Origin: Pseudofrankia saprophytica
GTDB taxonomy: Bacteria; Actinomycetota; Actinomycetes; Frankiales; Frankiaceae
Direction: 5' to 3'
Assembly (NCBI RefSeq): GCF_000235425.2
Contig: NZ_KI912266.1
Span: forward strand, 5,143,217 to 5,207,216
DNA: 64,000 nucleotides
A program made the translations under genes and the position numbers. The notes below the pieces were generated by a model. That model was not told the origin of the DNA. It worked only from the letters and a program-made list of their open reading frames with translations, and did not search any database. Of the stretch, positions 29,267 to 37,867 are shown piece by piece (the stretch's first letter is position 1; every line of letters starts with the position of its first letter).

Positions 29267-29285
29267 TTAGGTATAGCTAACTTAA
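29267..29285 (-). promoter_or_regulatory. Iron box upstream of the ABC exporter pair
   Basis: TTAGGTATAGCTAACTTAA matches most positions of the consensus TTAGGTTAGGCTAACCTAA. It lies in the 148-nt gap between the FecE-like ATPase end (29318) and the exporter start (29169), about 100 nt before the start codon, in an AT-rich patch suited to a promoter. Confidence 0.78.
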
Positions 29286-29317
29286 TATTTACATGGCAGT
29301 CAACCCATGTCGACGGG

Positions 29318-30238
29318 TCAGCTCGCCTCCGTGACCGGTCCGGCCGGTCCGGCCGGTCCGCTCGACGCACCCGCGACGCTCGGCACCCCGACCGCATCCA
29401 CCGCCGCCACCGGGGTCGCCTCCACGGCCTCGTCCACCGTGACCGGACCGCGGCGCCGATCCCGGTGCACCGGGATCACCAGCGGCGTCCCCGACTCCGG
29501 GTCGTCGATGACCCGGCAGTCCAGGCCGAAGACGTCCGCGACGAGGTCGGCGGTGACGACCCCGGCCGGCGGCCCCTGGGCGACGATCCGCCCATCGCGC
29601 ATGGCCACCAGGTGATCGGCGTACCGGCTGGCCTGGTTGAGGTCGTGCAGCACGGCCACCAGCGTGTGCCCCTCGTCCGCGAGCAGGTCGGCGCACAGGT
29701 CCAGCACCTCGACCTGGTGGGCGATGTCCAGGAACGTCGTCGGCTCGTCGAGCAGCAGGATCGGCGTCCGCTGGGCGAGGACCATCGCGAGCCACACCCG
29801 CTGGCGCTGACCGCCGGACAGCTCGTCGACCAGCCGGTCGGCGAGTTCCGTGACGTTGGTCCTGGCCATCACCTCGGCCACGACCCGCTCGTCCTCCCGC
29901 GACCACTGCCGCAGCAGCCGCTGGTGCGGATAGCGGCCACGGGCGACGAGGTCGGCGACGGTGATGCCGGCCGGCGCGGTCGCCGACTGGGCCAGCAGGC
30001 CGAGCCGGCGGGCGACCTCCTTCGTCGAGTACGACGAGATCAGCGCGCCGTCGAGGTGGACCGCGCCGGCCTGCGGGCGCAACAGGCGAACGAGCGCGCG
30101 CAGCAGTGTCGACTTGCCGCAGGCGTTCGGGCCGACGATGACGGTGAACGCGCCGTCCTGGATGTCGATCCCCAGCTCGCGGGCCACGACCCGGTTGTCG
30201 TACGCCAGGGTGAGGTCACGGGCGCTCAGCCGCGTCAT
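29318..30238 (-). CDS. Ferric-siderophore ABC ATPase (FecE/FepC family), minus-strand system
   Basis: 306 residues. Walker A is GPNACGKSTLLRAL near 37, with the Ala-Cys variant typical of siderophore ATPases; VADLVARGRYPHQ is the family-specific Q-loop region, signature LSGGQRQRVWLAM is near 141, and LLLDEPTTFLD follows. The C-terminal 50 or so residues form a Pro/Ala-rich tail. It powers ferric-siderophore import with the two permeases encoded directly upstream. It has its own strong ribosome site (AAGGAGG, 8 nt before the ATG) after a 79-nt gap from the permease gene. Confidence 0.94.
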   Translation of the reverse strand: MTRLSARDLTLAYDNRVVARELGIDIQDGAFTVIVGPNACGKSTLLRALVRLLRPQAGAVHLDGALISSYSTKEVARRLGLLAQSATAPAGITVADLVARGRYPHQRLLRQWSREDERVVAEVMARTNVTELADRLVDELSGGQRQRVWLAMVLAQRTPILLLDEPTTFLDIAHQVEVLDLCADLLADEGHTLVAVLHDLNQASRYADHLVAMRDGRIVAQGPPAGVVTADLVADVFGLDCRVIDDPESGTPLVIPVHRDRRRGPVTVDEAVEATPVAAVDAVGVPSVAGASSGPAGPAGPVTEAS

Positions 30239-30317
30239 CGGCGGTCCTCCTTCGTCGACCGGTCCGTCGGCGACCGGCCGGGTACGGCGCCGGCCCGAGG
30301 GCGGCGCCGGCGCGGTG

Positions 30318-31388
30318 TCACGCCGGCCGCCGCTGGCGGACCAGCAGGACGGCGAGGTAGATGCCGCCGATCGCGGCGGTCGCCACGCCGACGGGGAGCT
30401 GGGTGGGGGCGAACAGGCGCTGCGCCGCCAGGTCGCTGACGGTGACCAGTGCCGCGCCGGCCAGCGCGGTCGGTACCAGCGGCGGCGACGGTGCCGCCGT
30501 CAGCCAGCGGGCGAGCGGCGGGGCGGTCAGCGCGACGAAGCCGATCGGTCCAGCCGCCGCCGTCGCGGTCGCCGCCAGCGCCGCCGCGGCCAGGATCAGC
30601 GTGAGGCGGCACCGCTCGACGTCGACCCCGAGCGCCTTCGCGGTGTCCGTCCCCAGCTCCAGGTAGGCCAGCCGGCGGCCCTGGTAGATCCCGATGGGCA
30701 CCAGGACGACCAGGGCCACGGCCAGCGGCCGGGCCTGCTCCCAGCCGCGGCTGTTCAGGCTGCCGATCAGCCAGACCTGCGCCGTGACCGCGTCCGCCAG
30801 CGTCGCCCGGGTGATCAGGTAGGAGTTGACGGCATTCAGCAGCGCGGCCGTCGCGATGCCGACGAGGACCAGCCGCGCACCGGCGAGGCCGCGCCGGTAG
30901 GCCAGCAGGTAGACCGCCGCGCCGGTGACGACGCCGCCAGCCAGCGCGCCGAGCGACGCCTGCGTCGCGTCGCCGCGCAGGACCAGCAGGACGATCACCG
31001 CGCCGGTGGCCGAGCCGGTGGTGAAGCCGAGGATGTCCGGGCTGCCCAGCACGTTGCCCGAGACGCTCTGGAAGATGGCGCCGGACAGCGCCAGCGCGGC
31101 ACCGACCAGCAGGCCGGTCAGCAGGCGCGGCAGCCGCAGCGTGTTGACCACGAAGTCCGTGCCGCCGTCGCCGTGCCCGAGCAGGGCGCGCACGACGTCG
31201 CCCACCGGGATCGAGTAGTCCCCGGTCGTCAACGTGGCGACGCCGGCGGCGACGATCACCACGACGAACCCGACGCTCAGCGCGACGGAACGCGGGACGA
31301 CCCGGACGGACACCGCGTCGCCGCCGAACCGGGCCACCCGGTGGCGCCACACCGACGGGCGGGCCACGGAGGTGGCCGAGGTGGTCAC
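30318..31388 (-). CDS. Ferric-siderophore permease (FecD/FepG family)
   Basis: 356 residues from a GTG start that overlaps the stop of the preceding permease as GTGA. Family landmarks are TLRLPRLLTGLLVGAALALS, GNVLGSPDILGFT and the coupling region GPIGFVALTAPPLARWL, with about ten membrane helices and a short basic C-terminus. It pairs with the 31385-32440 permease to form the membrane channel of a ferric-siderophore importer. This operon has no binding-protein gene of its own; the lipoprotein at 40098 is the obvious candidate to serve it. Confidence 0.93.
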   Translation of the reverse strand: MTTSATSVARPSVWRHRVARFGGDAVSVRVVPRSVALSVGFVVVIVAAGVATLTTGDYSIPVGDVVRALLGHGDGGTDFVVNTLRLPRLLTGLLVGAALALSGAIFQSVSGNVLGSPDILGFTTGSATGAVIVLLVLRGDATQASLGALAGGVVTGAAVYLLAYRRGLAGARLVLVGIATAALLNAVNSYLITRATLADAVTAQVWLIGSLNSRGWEQARPLAVALVVLVPIGIYQGRRLAYLELGTDTAKALGVDVERCRLTLILAAAALAATATAAAGPIGFVALTAPPLARWLTAAPSPPLVPTALAGAALVTVSDLAAQRLFAPTQLPVGVATAAIGGIYLAVLLVRQRRPA

Positions 31389-32440
31389 GCCCGACCCAGC
31401 CGGGCGCGGCGGCACAGCACGATGAACACCGGCGCCCCGACGAAGGCCGTGACGACCCCCACCTGCAGCTCCCCCGGGGCGATGATCGTCCGGCCGACGA
31501 GGTCCGAGCCGATCAGCAGCACCGGGGCCAGCACCGCGGAGTACGGCAGGACCCAGCGGTTGTCGGGCCCGGCGATCACGCGGGCGATGTGCGGGACGGC
31601 CAGACCGACGAACGTGATCGGCCCGGCGGCGGCGGTCGCCCCGCCGCAGAGCAGGACGACGGCGACCGCGCCCGACACCCGGGCGCGGTGCAGGCGGACG
31701 CCGAGCCCGCGCGCCGCCTCGTCGCCCAGCGCGAGCGCGTTCAGCGGCCGGCCGAGGGCGCACGCGACCAGAAGGCCGACGGCCATGAACGGCGCCGTCG
31801 CGACCAGGCTGCCCGATCCCCGCACCGCCAGCGAGCCGACGTCCCAGTGCCGGAACTGGTCGAACGTGCGGGTGTCGAGCAGCAGCGCTGCGTACACGAA
31901 CGAGCCGAGGATCGCGGTGGCGGCCGCGCCGGTCACCACCAGGGTCGCCGGCGACGTCCCCGAGCGGCCGGTGGCACCGATCGCGAACACGGCCACCGAG
32001 GTCAGGGCGGCGCCGACGAGCGAGAACCACACGTAGCCGGCCGGGCTGGTGAGGTCGAAGACGGAGATCGCGACGACGACCGCGGCGGACGCGCCGATGC
32101 TGACCCCGAGCATCCCCGGCTCGACCAGGTCATTGCGGGTCAGCGCCTGGGTCAGCGCCCCGGCGACGCCGAGCGAGGCGCCGACCATTAGGCCGAGCAG
32201 CGTGCGCGGGATCCGCAGGTCGTGGACGACCACCGCGGCCTGCGAGCCGTCGTCGTGCCAGAGCACCCGCCACACGACGCCGAACGAGAGGTGGTTGGCG
32301 CCGATCCAGACGCTGAGCAGGCACACCCCGGCCAGCACGAGCACCGCGAGCACCAGGCCGGGCAGGCGCCGCCGCCGCGGCTCCCAGAGCCGCCACCGGA
32401 CCTGGGCCACCGGCTCGGCCTGGTGCTCTGTCAGGATCAC
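31385..32440 (-). CDS. Ferric-siderophore permease (FecC/FepD family)
   Basis: 351 residues from GTG 32440, which overlaps the end of the upstream ABC gene as GTGA. The open frame continues further upstream but there only shadows the ABC gene. Characteristic segments are DLRIPRTLLGLMVGASLGV, TRNDLVEPGMLGVSIGASA and GPITFVGLAVPHIARV with multiple membrane spans. It is half of the importer channel with the gene that follows. Translational coupling through the whole 39795-30318 series suggests one long transcript. Confidence 0.93.
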   Translation of the reverse strand: MILTEHQAEPVAQVRWRLWEPRRRRLPGLVLAVLVLAGVCLLSVWIGANHLSFGVVWRVLWHDDGSQAAVVVHDLRIPRTLLGLMVGASLGVAGALTQALTRNDLVEPGMLGVSIGASAAVVVAISVFDLTSPAGYVWFSLVGAALTSVAVFAIGATGRSGTSPATLVVTGAAATAILGSFVYAALLLDTRTFDQFRHWDVGSLAVRGSGSLVATAPFMAVGLLVACALGRPLNALALGDEAARGLGVRLHRARVSGAVAVVLLCGGATAAAGPITFVGLAVPHIARVIAGPDNRWVLPYSAVLAPVLLIGSDLVGRTIIAPGELQVGVVTAFVGAPVFIVLCRRARLGRA

Positions 32441-34191
32441 GGGCACCCCGGCTGGTCCCGGCGCTCGACGCCGTGCAGCCGCCAGCCGCGGGCACGGCCG
32501 CGCTCGCGCCAGAACGCGGCGTACCGCCCGTCCCGGGCGAGCAGCTCGGCGTGCGGTCCGCACTCGACGACGCGGCCGCCGTCGAGCACGGCGATCTGGT
32601 CCGCGCGCACGATGGTGTCCAGCCGGTGCGCGATGACCAGGACCGTGCGGTGGACGGCGAGCTCGGCGAGCGCGGCGTGCACCGCGGCCTCGTTCTCCGT
32701 GTCCAGGGACGCGGTGGCCTCGTCGAGCAGCACGATGGGCGCGTCCTTGCACAGGGCACGGGCGATGGCGACGCGTTGGCGCTCGCCGCCGGACAGCAGC
32801 CGGCCGCCCTCGCCGACGCGGCTGGCCCAGCCGTCCGGGAGCCGGGCGACGATGGAGTCCACCCGCGCGCGCCGGGCGGCGTCGCGGACCTGTTCCGGGG
32901 TGGCGTCGGGGTTGCCGAAGCGGATGTTGTCCTCGACGGTGGCGTCGAACAGGTAGACGTCCTGGAACACGAGCGCGAGGTGGCTCAGCAGCTCGGCGCT
33001 GGTGAGGTCGCGGACGTCGACGCCGCCGACGCGCACCGAGCCGGCGCCGACGTCGTGGAAACGGGCGATGAGCTTGGTGACGGTGGTCTTCCCCGAGCCG
33101 GACGCGCCGACGAGCGCGGTGGTACGGCCGGCCGGGATCGTCAGCGTCAGCCCGGTGAGCACCTCCGGGCCTTCGGGGTAGCCGAAGCGGACGTCCGCGA
33201 GCTCGATCCCGGCGTGGCCGATCCGCTGGCCGGCCGCGGGTTCCGGCAGCGGCTCGACCGCCAGGAGCTCGTCGATCCGCCGGGCGGACGCCTGGGAGCC
33301 GCGCAGCGCGCCGCCGAGGCCCACGAGCGCGTCGAGCGGCCGCAGCAGGCTGATCCCGAGGACGACGACGGCGATCATGCGGGCCGGGCCGAGGTGGCCA
33401 TGCGTGGCCAGGGCGAGGCCGGTGAGCAGCAGGGCGGTGAAGGCGAGCTGGATGCCGAGCTCGCCGAGGTACTCGCCGGGCAGCGAGCCGACGACCTCGC
33501 GCCGCGCCGCCCGGTGCTGGCCGGCCAGCGCCTCGTCGAGCGACGCCCGCCCGGCGGCGGCGTTGCCGGTGGCCCGCAGCGTCGGCTGGGCGCCGGCGAA
33601 CTCGACCAGCCGGCTGCCGGCCTCGGCGGTGGCGGCGTGGTGCGCCGCCTCGGTCCGTTCGGTCAGCCGGCGGCCGACCGCGAGCGCGACGAGGACGACC
33701 GGGACGACGAGCAGCGCGGCGATCCCCACCCGCCAGTCGAAGACGAGCAGGAACACCGCGATCGTGGCGGGGGTCAGGACCGCGCCGAGCAGCGCCTGGG
33801 CGAGGAACACGGTGTTCGCGACCCGGGCCACGTCACCGACGATCAGCTGCGGCACCTGGCCGGCGCGGGGCCCGTCGAACCAGCCCAGCGGCAGCGTCAG
33901 CAGCTTGTCGCCGATGCGGGTGTAAAGCGCCCGCCGCAGCGCTGCCGACAGCCGCAGCGCCCGCGACCCCAGGTAGTAGTGCGCGAACCAGCCGACGCCC
34001 GCCGCGGCGGTGAGCGGGATCAGCCACCAGGAGGCGGTGGCGGTCCGGCCCTCGAGCAGGGCGATCAGCAGTGGGACGAGCACCCCGAAGGCGACGCCCT
34101 CGCTCACCGCGTAGCCGGCCACGGCCACCAGGTAGCGGCCCAGCGGCCGGTGCTGACCGGCCGGGATGGCATCCCGCAACGGGCCCGTCAC
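32437..34191 (-). CDS. ABC half-transporter, type IV fold (IrtB-like), intact ATP motifs
   Basis: 584 residues from GTG 34191. The N-terminal membrane domain contains a LPLGWFDGPRAGQVPQLI coupling stretch. The ATPase domain has Walker A GASGSGKTT near 360, signature LLSGGERQRVAIARAL and LLLDEATASLD with an intact H-loop (IAHRLDT). It is coupled by GTGA overlaps to the half-transporter before it (34188-35939) and the permease after it. The pair resembles mycobacterial IrtAB-type siderophore transporters without the siderophore-interaction domain; import and export are both possible. A position inside the FecCDE operon favours a role in handling ferric siderophore. Confidence 0.92.
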   Translation of the reverse strand: MTGPLRDAIPAGQHRPLGRYLVAVAGYAVSEGVAFGVLVPLLIALLEGRTATASWWLIPLTAAAGVGWFAHYYLGSRALRLSAALRRALYTRIGDKLLTLPLGWFDGPRAGQVPQLIVGDVARVANTVFLAQALLGAVLTPATIAVFLLVFDWRVGIAALLVVPVVLVALAVGRRLTERTEAAHHAATAEAGSRLVEFAGAQPTLRATGNAAAGRASLDEALAGQHRAARREVVGSLPGEYLGELGIQLAFTALLLTGLALATHGHLGPARMIAVVVLGISLLRPLDALVGLGGALRGSQASARRIDELLAVEPLPEPAAGQRIGHAGIELADVRFGYPEGPEVLTGLTLTIPAGRTTALVGASGSGKTTVTKLIARFHDVGAGSVRVGGVDVRDLTSAELLSHLALVFQDVYLFDATVEDNIRFGNPDATPEQVRDAARRARVDSIVARLPDGWASRVGEGGRLLSGGERQRVAIARALCKDAPIVLLDEATASLDTENEAAVHAALAELAVHRTVLVIAHRLDTIVRADQIAVLDGGRVVECGPHAELLARDGRYAAFWRERGRARGWRLHGVERRDQPGCP

Positions 34192-35939
34192 AGCTCACCT
34201 CCCTGCTGGGCGCGCCACAGCTGCGCGTAGCGCCCGCCGGCGGCGAGCAGCTCGTCGTGCCGGCCGCGTTCGACGAGACGGCCCTCGTCGAGGACGAGGA
34301 TCTGGTCGGCCTCGGTGACCGTGTACAGGCGGTGCGCGATCACGAGCAGGGTCCGGCCGGTGGTCAGCTCGGCCAGCGCGTCCTGGATCGCCGCCTCGGA
34401 GTCCGGGTCGGCGAACGCGGTCGCCTCGTCGAGGACCACGACCGGCGTCCCGGCGAGCAGGGTGCGGGCGATCGCGACCCGCTGCGCCTCACCGCCGGAC
34501 AGGAGGGCGTCCTCGCCGACCACCGAGTCGTAGCCGCGCGGCAGCGCGCGGATCCGGTCGTCGACGGCGGCCGCGCGGGCGGCGGCGCGCACCGCCTCCT
34601 CGGTCGCGTCCGGGACGGCGAGGGCAATGTTGTCGCGGATCGAGCGGCGCAGCAGGACGGCGTCCTGCAGCAGGAACCCGACGTGGCGGTAGAGGTCGTC
34701 CCGGTCGAGGTCGCGCAGGTCGACGCCGCCGAGCCGGATGGCGCCCTCGGAGACGTCCGCGAACCGCGCGAGCAGCATGGCCAGCGTCGACTTCCCCGCC
34801 CCGGACGGCCCGACCAGCGCCGTCACGGTGCCCGGCGCGAGCGTCGCGCTGACCCCGCTCAGGACCCGATGCCCGTCGGTGTAGCCGAAGTGGACGTCGG
34901 CGAACTCCACCGTCAGCGGGCTGCCCACCGGGCGGGCCCTGCCCGGGTCGACGGTCGTCTGCCGGGGCTCCCGCAGCAGCTCACCGATGCGGCCGGCCGC
35001 TCCCTGGGCGCTCTCCCGCAGGTCCTGGGCCAGGTAGATCGGGGTGAGCTGCTCGAACAGGCCGACCGCGAGCAGGGCGAAGGCCACCAGGTCCACCGGG
35101 TCGCTCCACCCGGCCGCGACCAGCCCGGTCCCGACGGCGGTGACCGCGAACACCACGGTCGCCGGGGCGACCGTCGCCCTGGCCACGCCGCGGGGCCGCA
35201 GGAAGATCCGCTGTGCCTGCTCGTCGGCGTCGACGTACTCGGCCGCGGCCGTGGTGAACCGCGCCGCGCCCCGGCCTCCGGCGAACGTCTTGACGACGCT
35301 GATGCCGCGCACCGTCTCGAGCACGGCCGCGGTCAGCTCGGTGTTCGCCGCCGCGATGCGCCCCATCTGACCGGTGGCGCGGACCTGGACCCGCATCCGG
35401 ATCGCCTGGGCCGCGCCGACCATCAGCACCGTCACCAGGGCCAGTGGCCAGTCCACCCAGAGCAGGTAGCCGACGACCACCACCGGGCCGGCCACGGCCG
35501 CGGCCAGGTCCCCGCGGGCGTGCGCCACGGCGTGGTGCAGCGTCGCCACGTCGTCCTGCGCCGTGGCGCGTACCCGGGCCGACACCCCGCCCGCGAACCA
35601 GCTCAGCGGCAGCGCGCCCAGCTGCTCGGTCAGGCGGCGGCGCAGCAGGTAGGCGAGGTCCGCGTCGGCGAGATGGGCCAGCAGGCTCGCCGACGCGTAC
35701 AGCGCGAACCGGGCCACGAGCAGCCCGACCGCCAGCCACGCGAGCGGCCAGACCGACTGCCCGGACCCACTGAGCTGTCCCGACCCGCCCAGCAGCCGCC
35801 GCGCGATCTCCACCAGGACGACCGCCGGCGTGACCACCAGCACCGCGGCCAGCGCCTGCAGGCCGGCCGCCACCGTGACCCGGACCCGGACCGGCCGCCG
35901 CAGCTCGGCGAGATCAGGCGTGACCAGTTCGGCGGCCAT
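34188..35939 (-). CDS. ABC half-transporter, type IV fold (IrtA-like membrane and ATPase core)
   Basis: 583 residues. The membrane domain carries LPLSWFAGGVSARVRATAQ. The ATPase domain has Walker A GPSGAGKST near 376, signature LLSGGEAQRVAIARTL and VVLDEATAFADPDSE with H-loop IAHRLYT. The D-loop reads FADPD rather than SALD. The ATG start at 35939 shares one base with the stop of the upstream gene. It should form a heterodimer with 32437-34191. Mycobacterial IrtA has an N-terminal FAD siderophore-reductase domain; that domain is absent here. Confidence 0.92.
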   Translation of the reverse strand: MAAELVTPDLAELRRPVRVRVTVAAGLQALAAVLVVTPAVVLVEIARRLLGGSGQLSGSGQSVWPLAWLAVGLLVARFALYASASLLAHLADADLAYLLRRRLTEQLGALPLSWFAGGVSARVRATAQDDVATLHHAVAHARGDLAAAVAGPVVVVGYLLWVDWPLALVTVLMVGAAQAIRMRVQVRATGQMGRIAAANTELTAAVLETVRGISVVKTFAGGRGAARFTTAAAEYVDADEQAQRIFLRPRGVARATVAPATVVFAVTAVGTGLVAAGWSDPVDLVAFALLAVGLFEQLTPIYLAQDLRESAQGAAGRIGELLREPRQTTVDPGRARPVGSPLTVEFADVHFGYTDGHRVLSGVSATLAPGTVTALVGPSGAGKSTLAMLLARFADVSEGAIRLGGVDLRDLDRDDLYRHVGFLLQDAVLLRRSIRDNIALAVPDATEEAVRAAARAAAVDDRIRALPRGYDSVVGEDALLSGGEAQRVAIARTLLAGTPVVVLDEATAFADPDSEAAIQDALAELTTGRTLLVIAHRLYTVTEADQILVLDEGRLVERGRHDELLAAGGRYAQLWRAQQGGEL

Positions 35940-37867
35940 CAGGCCCTTCCTTCGACGGGAGCCAGCACGGACCCGCCGAGGGGGTCCGGGCGGTGGGCGG
36001 TCCAGGCCGACCAGAGGGTGGCGTAGGGGCCCGGGGTGGTCACCAGCTCGGCGTGCGGGCCGGACTCGACGACCCGGCCCTCGTCGAGCACGACGACGCG
36101 GTCGGCCGTGGCCGCCTGGGCGAGGCGGTGGGCGACCAGGATCGCGGTCCGGCCGCGCAGCGCCGCGTCGGCGGCGGCGTCCAGGGCGCGGGCCGCCGCG
36201 CTGCCGGCCTCGGCGGTGGCCTCGTCCAGGATCGCGACCGGCGGGTCGGCGAGCACGAGGCGCGCGAGTGCCAGCTGCTGCGCCTGCGCGACGGTCAGCC
36301 GGTGCCCGCCCTCGCCGACGACCGTGTCCAGGCCCGCCGGCAGCAGCCGCGCCCAGGCGAGGGCGCCGACCACGCCGAGCGCGGCGTCCAGCTCGTCGTC
36401 GGTGGCGTCCGGCGCGGCCAGCCGGAGGTCGTCGGTCAGTGGGCCGGCGAACACGTGCACCTCCTGGGTGACCAGCGCGACGGTGCGTCTGGCCGCCGCC
36501 GGCCCGAGTTCGTCGAGCGAGACGCCGCCGATCGACACCGAACCGCCTGACGGCCGGTGGATACCAGCGATCAGCTTGGCCAGCGTCGTCTTGCCGGCGC
36601 CGCTGGCGCCGACCAGCGCGACCCGCTCCCCCGCCTGGACCGTGAGGTCGACGTCGCGCAGCACGTCATGCCCCGGGCGGTAGCCGAACGTCACCCCGGC
36701 AACGCACACGGACGCCGCGCCCTGTTCGATCAGGGCGCTCGGCGCCGCGGGCATCGCCGTCGCGACCGGCGCGCGTGGCCCCGACCGCGCTACGGCGGGA
36801 CCCGGCTCGGGCTCCGGCGTGCTCTCGGCCGGCAGGTCGATGACGCCGACCAGGCGGGCGAGGCTCGCGCCGGCGGCCTGGGCGTCGTCGACGAGGCTGA
36901 GAGCGGCGTTGATCGGATTGAACAGGTTGTGGAAGTACAGCGCGGCCGCGGTGGCCGTACCGATGCTGACCGCGTCGTGCCGGACCAGCAGGAACCCGGT
37001 CGCCAGCACCGCGGCGAGCCCGACGAACTCCGCCAGGTTCAGCCGGCCGAAGAACCGGGTGAGCAGCGCCGTCCCCGACAGCGTCCAGCGCACGGCCGCC
37101 GCGGACCGCTCCTCGACCCGTCCCAGCTGTCGGGGGCCCAGGTGGAACGCCCGGACCGTCGCCGCTCCGCCGACTGTCTCCAGGAGCTGCTGCTGCTGTG
37201 CACCGGCGGCGATCCGCTGCGTGGCGTACACCGCCGGCGCGGTCCGCGCGTACCACCGGACCGTCACGGCCTGCACGGGGGTGGCCAGCAGCGCGGCCAG
37301 CAGGAAACGCCAGTCGAGCACCGCGAAGCCGACCAGGGTGAGCCCGATCGTCAGGCCGGCGCGGGCGAACTGCGGCAGCGCCGACCGGACGACGTCGGCG
37401 ATCATCCCGACGTCGTTGGTTACCCGCGCGGTGAGGTCGCCCGTCCCCGCCGCCTCGACCCGCTCCAGCGGCAGGCGCAGCGCCCGGGCCACCAGTCGTT
37501 CGCGCAGCTCGGCGAGCATGTCCTCGCCGAGGCGCGCGACCAGGGACTCGCCGAGGACGGTCAACCCGCCGGCGACGATCGCGACCGCGACCAGGAGCAG
37601 GAACGGCGTCGTCATCGAGGGGGGCCCTTGGCCGTCGACGGCGAGGTCGACGAGGTGCCCGAGGATCGGCGCGGTCAGCAGTCCGACGCCCGTCGCGGCC
37701 GCGACCGCTGCCAGCGCGACGACGGCCAGCGCCCGCCGCGTGCGCAGCAGTTCGCCGAGGGCGGCCCGGGTGCGCGCGCCACTCGCTGTCGGCAGCAGCA
37801 CCGGGCCTGGCGCCGTGTCGGCCGTCGACCCGGTGTCGGCCGTCGACCCGGTGGCAGCGGCGGTCAC
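35939..37867 (-). CDS. ABC half-transporter with intact Walker motifs but degenerate signature
   Basis: 642 residues from GTG 37867. The N-terminus has a small repeat (GSTADTGSTADT). The membrane domain is followed by a Pro-rich linker near 350-370. In the ATPase domain Walker A GASGAGKTT (near 416), Walker B VAILDEATAEAG and the H-loop VAHRLAQ are intact, but the signature LSGGQ reads LTVAQ. The upstream partner has the reverse pattern, so the two would build one competent and one dead ATP site. It is coupled by GTGA overlap to that partner. Siderophore export is the likely role. Confidence 0.92.
   Translation of the reverse strand: MTAAATGSTADTGSTADTAPGPVLLPTASGARTRAALGELLRTRRALAVVALAAVAAATGVGLLTAPILGHLVDLAVDGQGPPSMTTPFLLLVAVAIVAGGLTVLGESLVARLGEDMLAELRERLVARALRLPLERVEAAGTGDLTARVTNDVGMIADVVRSALPQFARAGLTIGLTLVGFAVLDWRFLLAALLATPVQAVTVRWYARTAPAVYATQRIAAGAQQQQLLETVGGAATVRAFHLGPRQLGRVEERSAAAVRWTLSGTALLTRFFGRLNLAEFVGLAAVLATGFLLVRHDAVSIGTATAAALYFHNLFNPINAALSLVDDAQAAGASLARLVGVIDLPAESTPEPEPGPAVARSGPRAPVATAMPAAPSALIEQGAASVCVAGVTFGYRPGHDVLRDVDLTVQAGERVALVGASGAGKTTLAKLIAGIHRPSGGSVSIGGVSLDELGPAAARRTVALVTQEVHVFAGPLTDDLRLAAPDATDDELDAALGVVGALAWARLLPAGLDTVVGEGGHRLTVAQAQQLALARLVLADPPVAILDEATAEAGSAAARALDAAADAALRGRTAILVAHRLAQAATADRVVVLDEGRVVESGPHAELVTTPGPYATLWSAWTAHRPDPLGGSVLAPVEGRA

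Noticed and set aside
32441-32752. Extended N-terminus of the FecC-like permease frame
   Set aside because: This part is a shadow of the ABC gene end; the family match begins at the GTG in the GTGA overlap at 32440.
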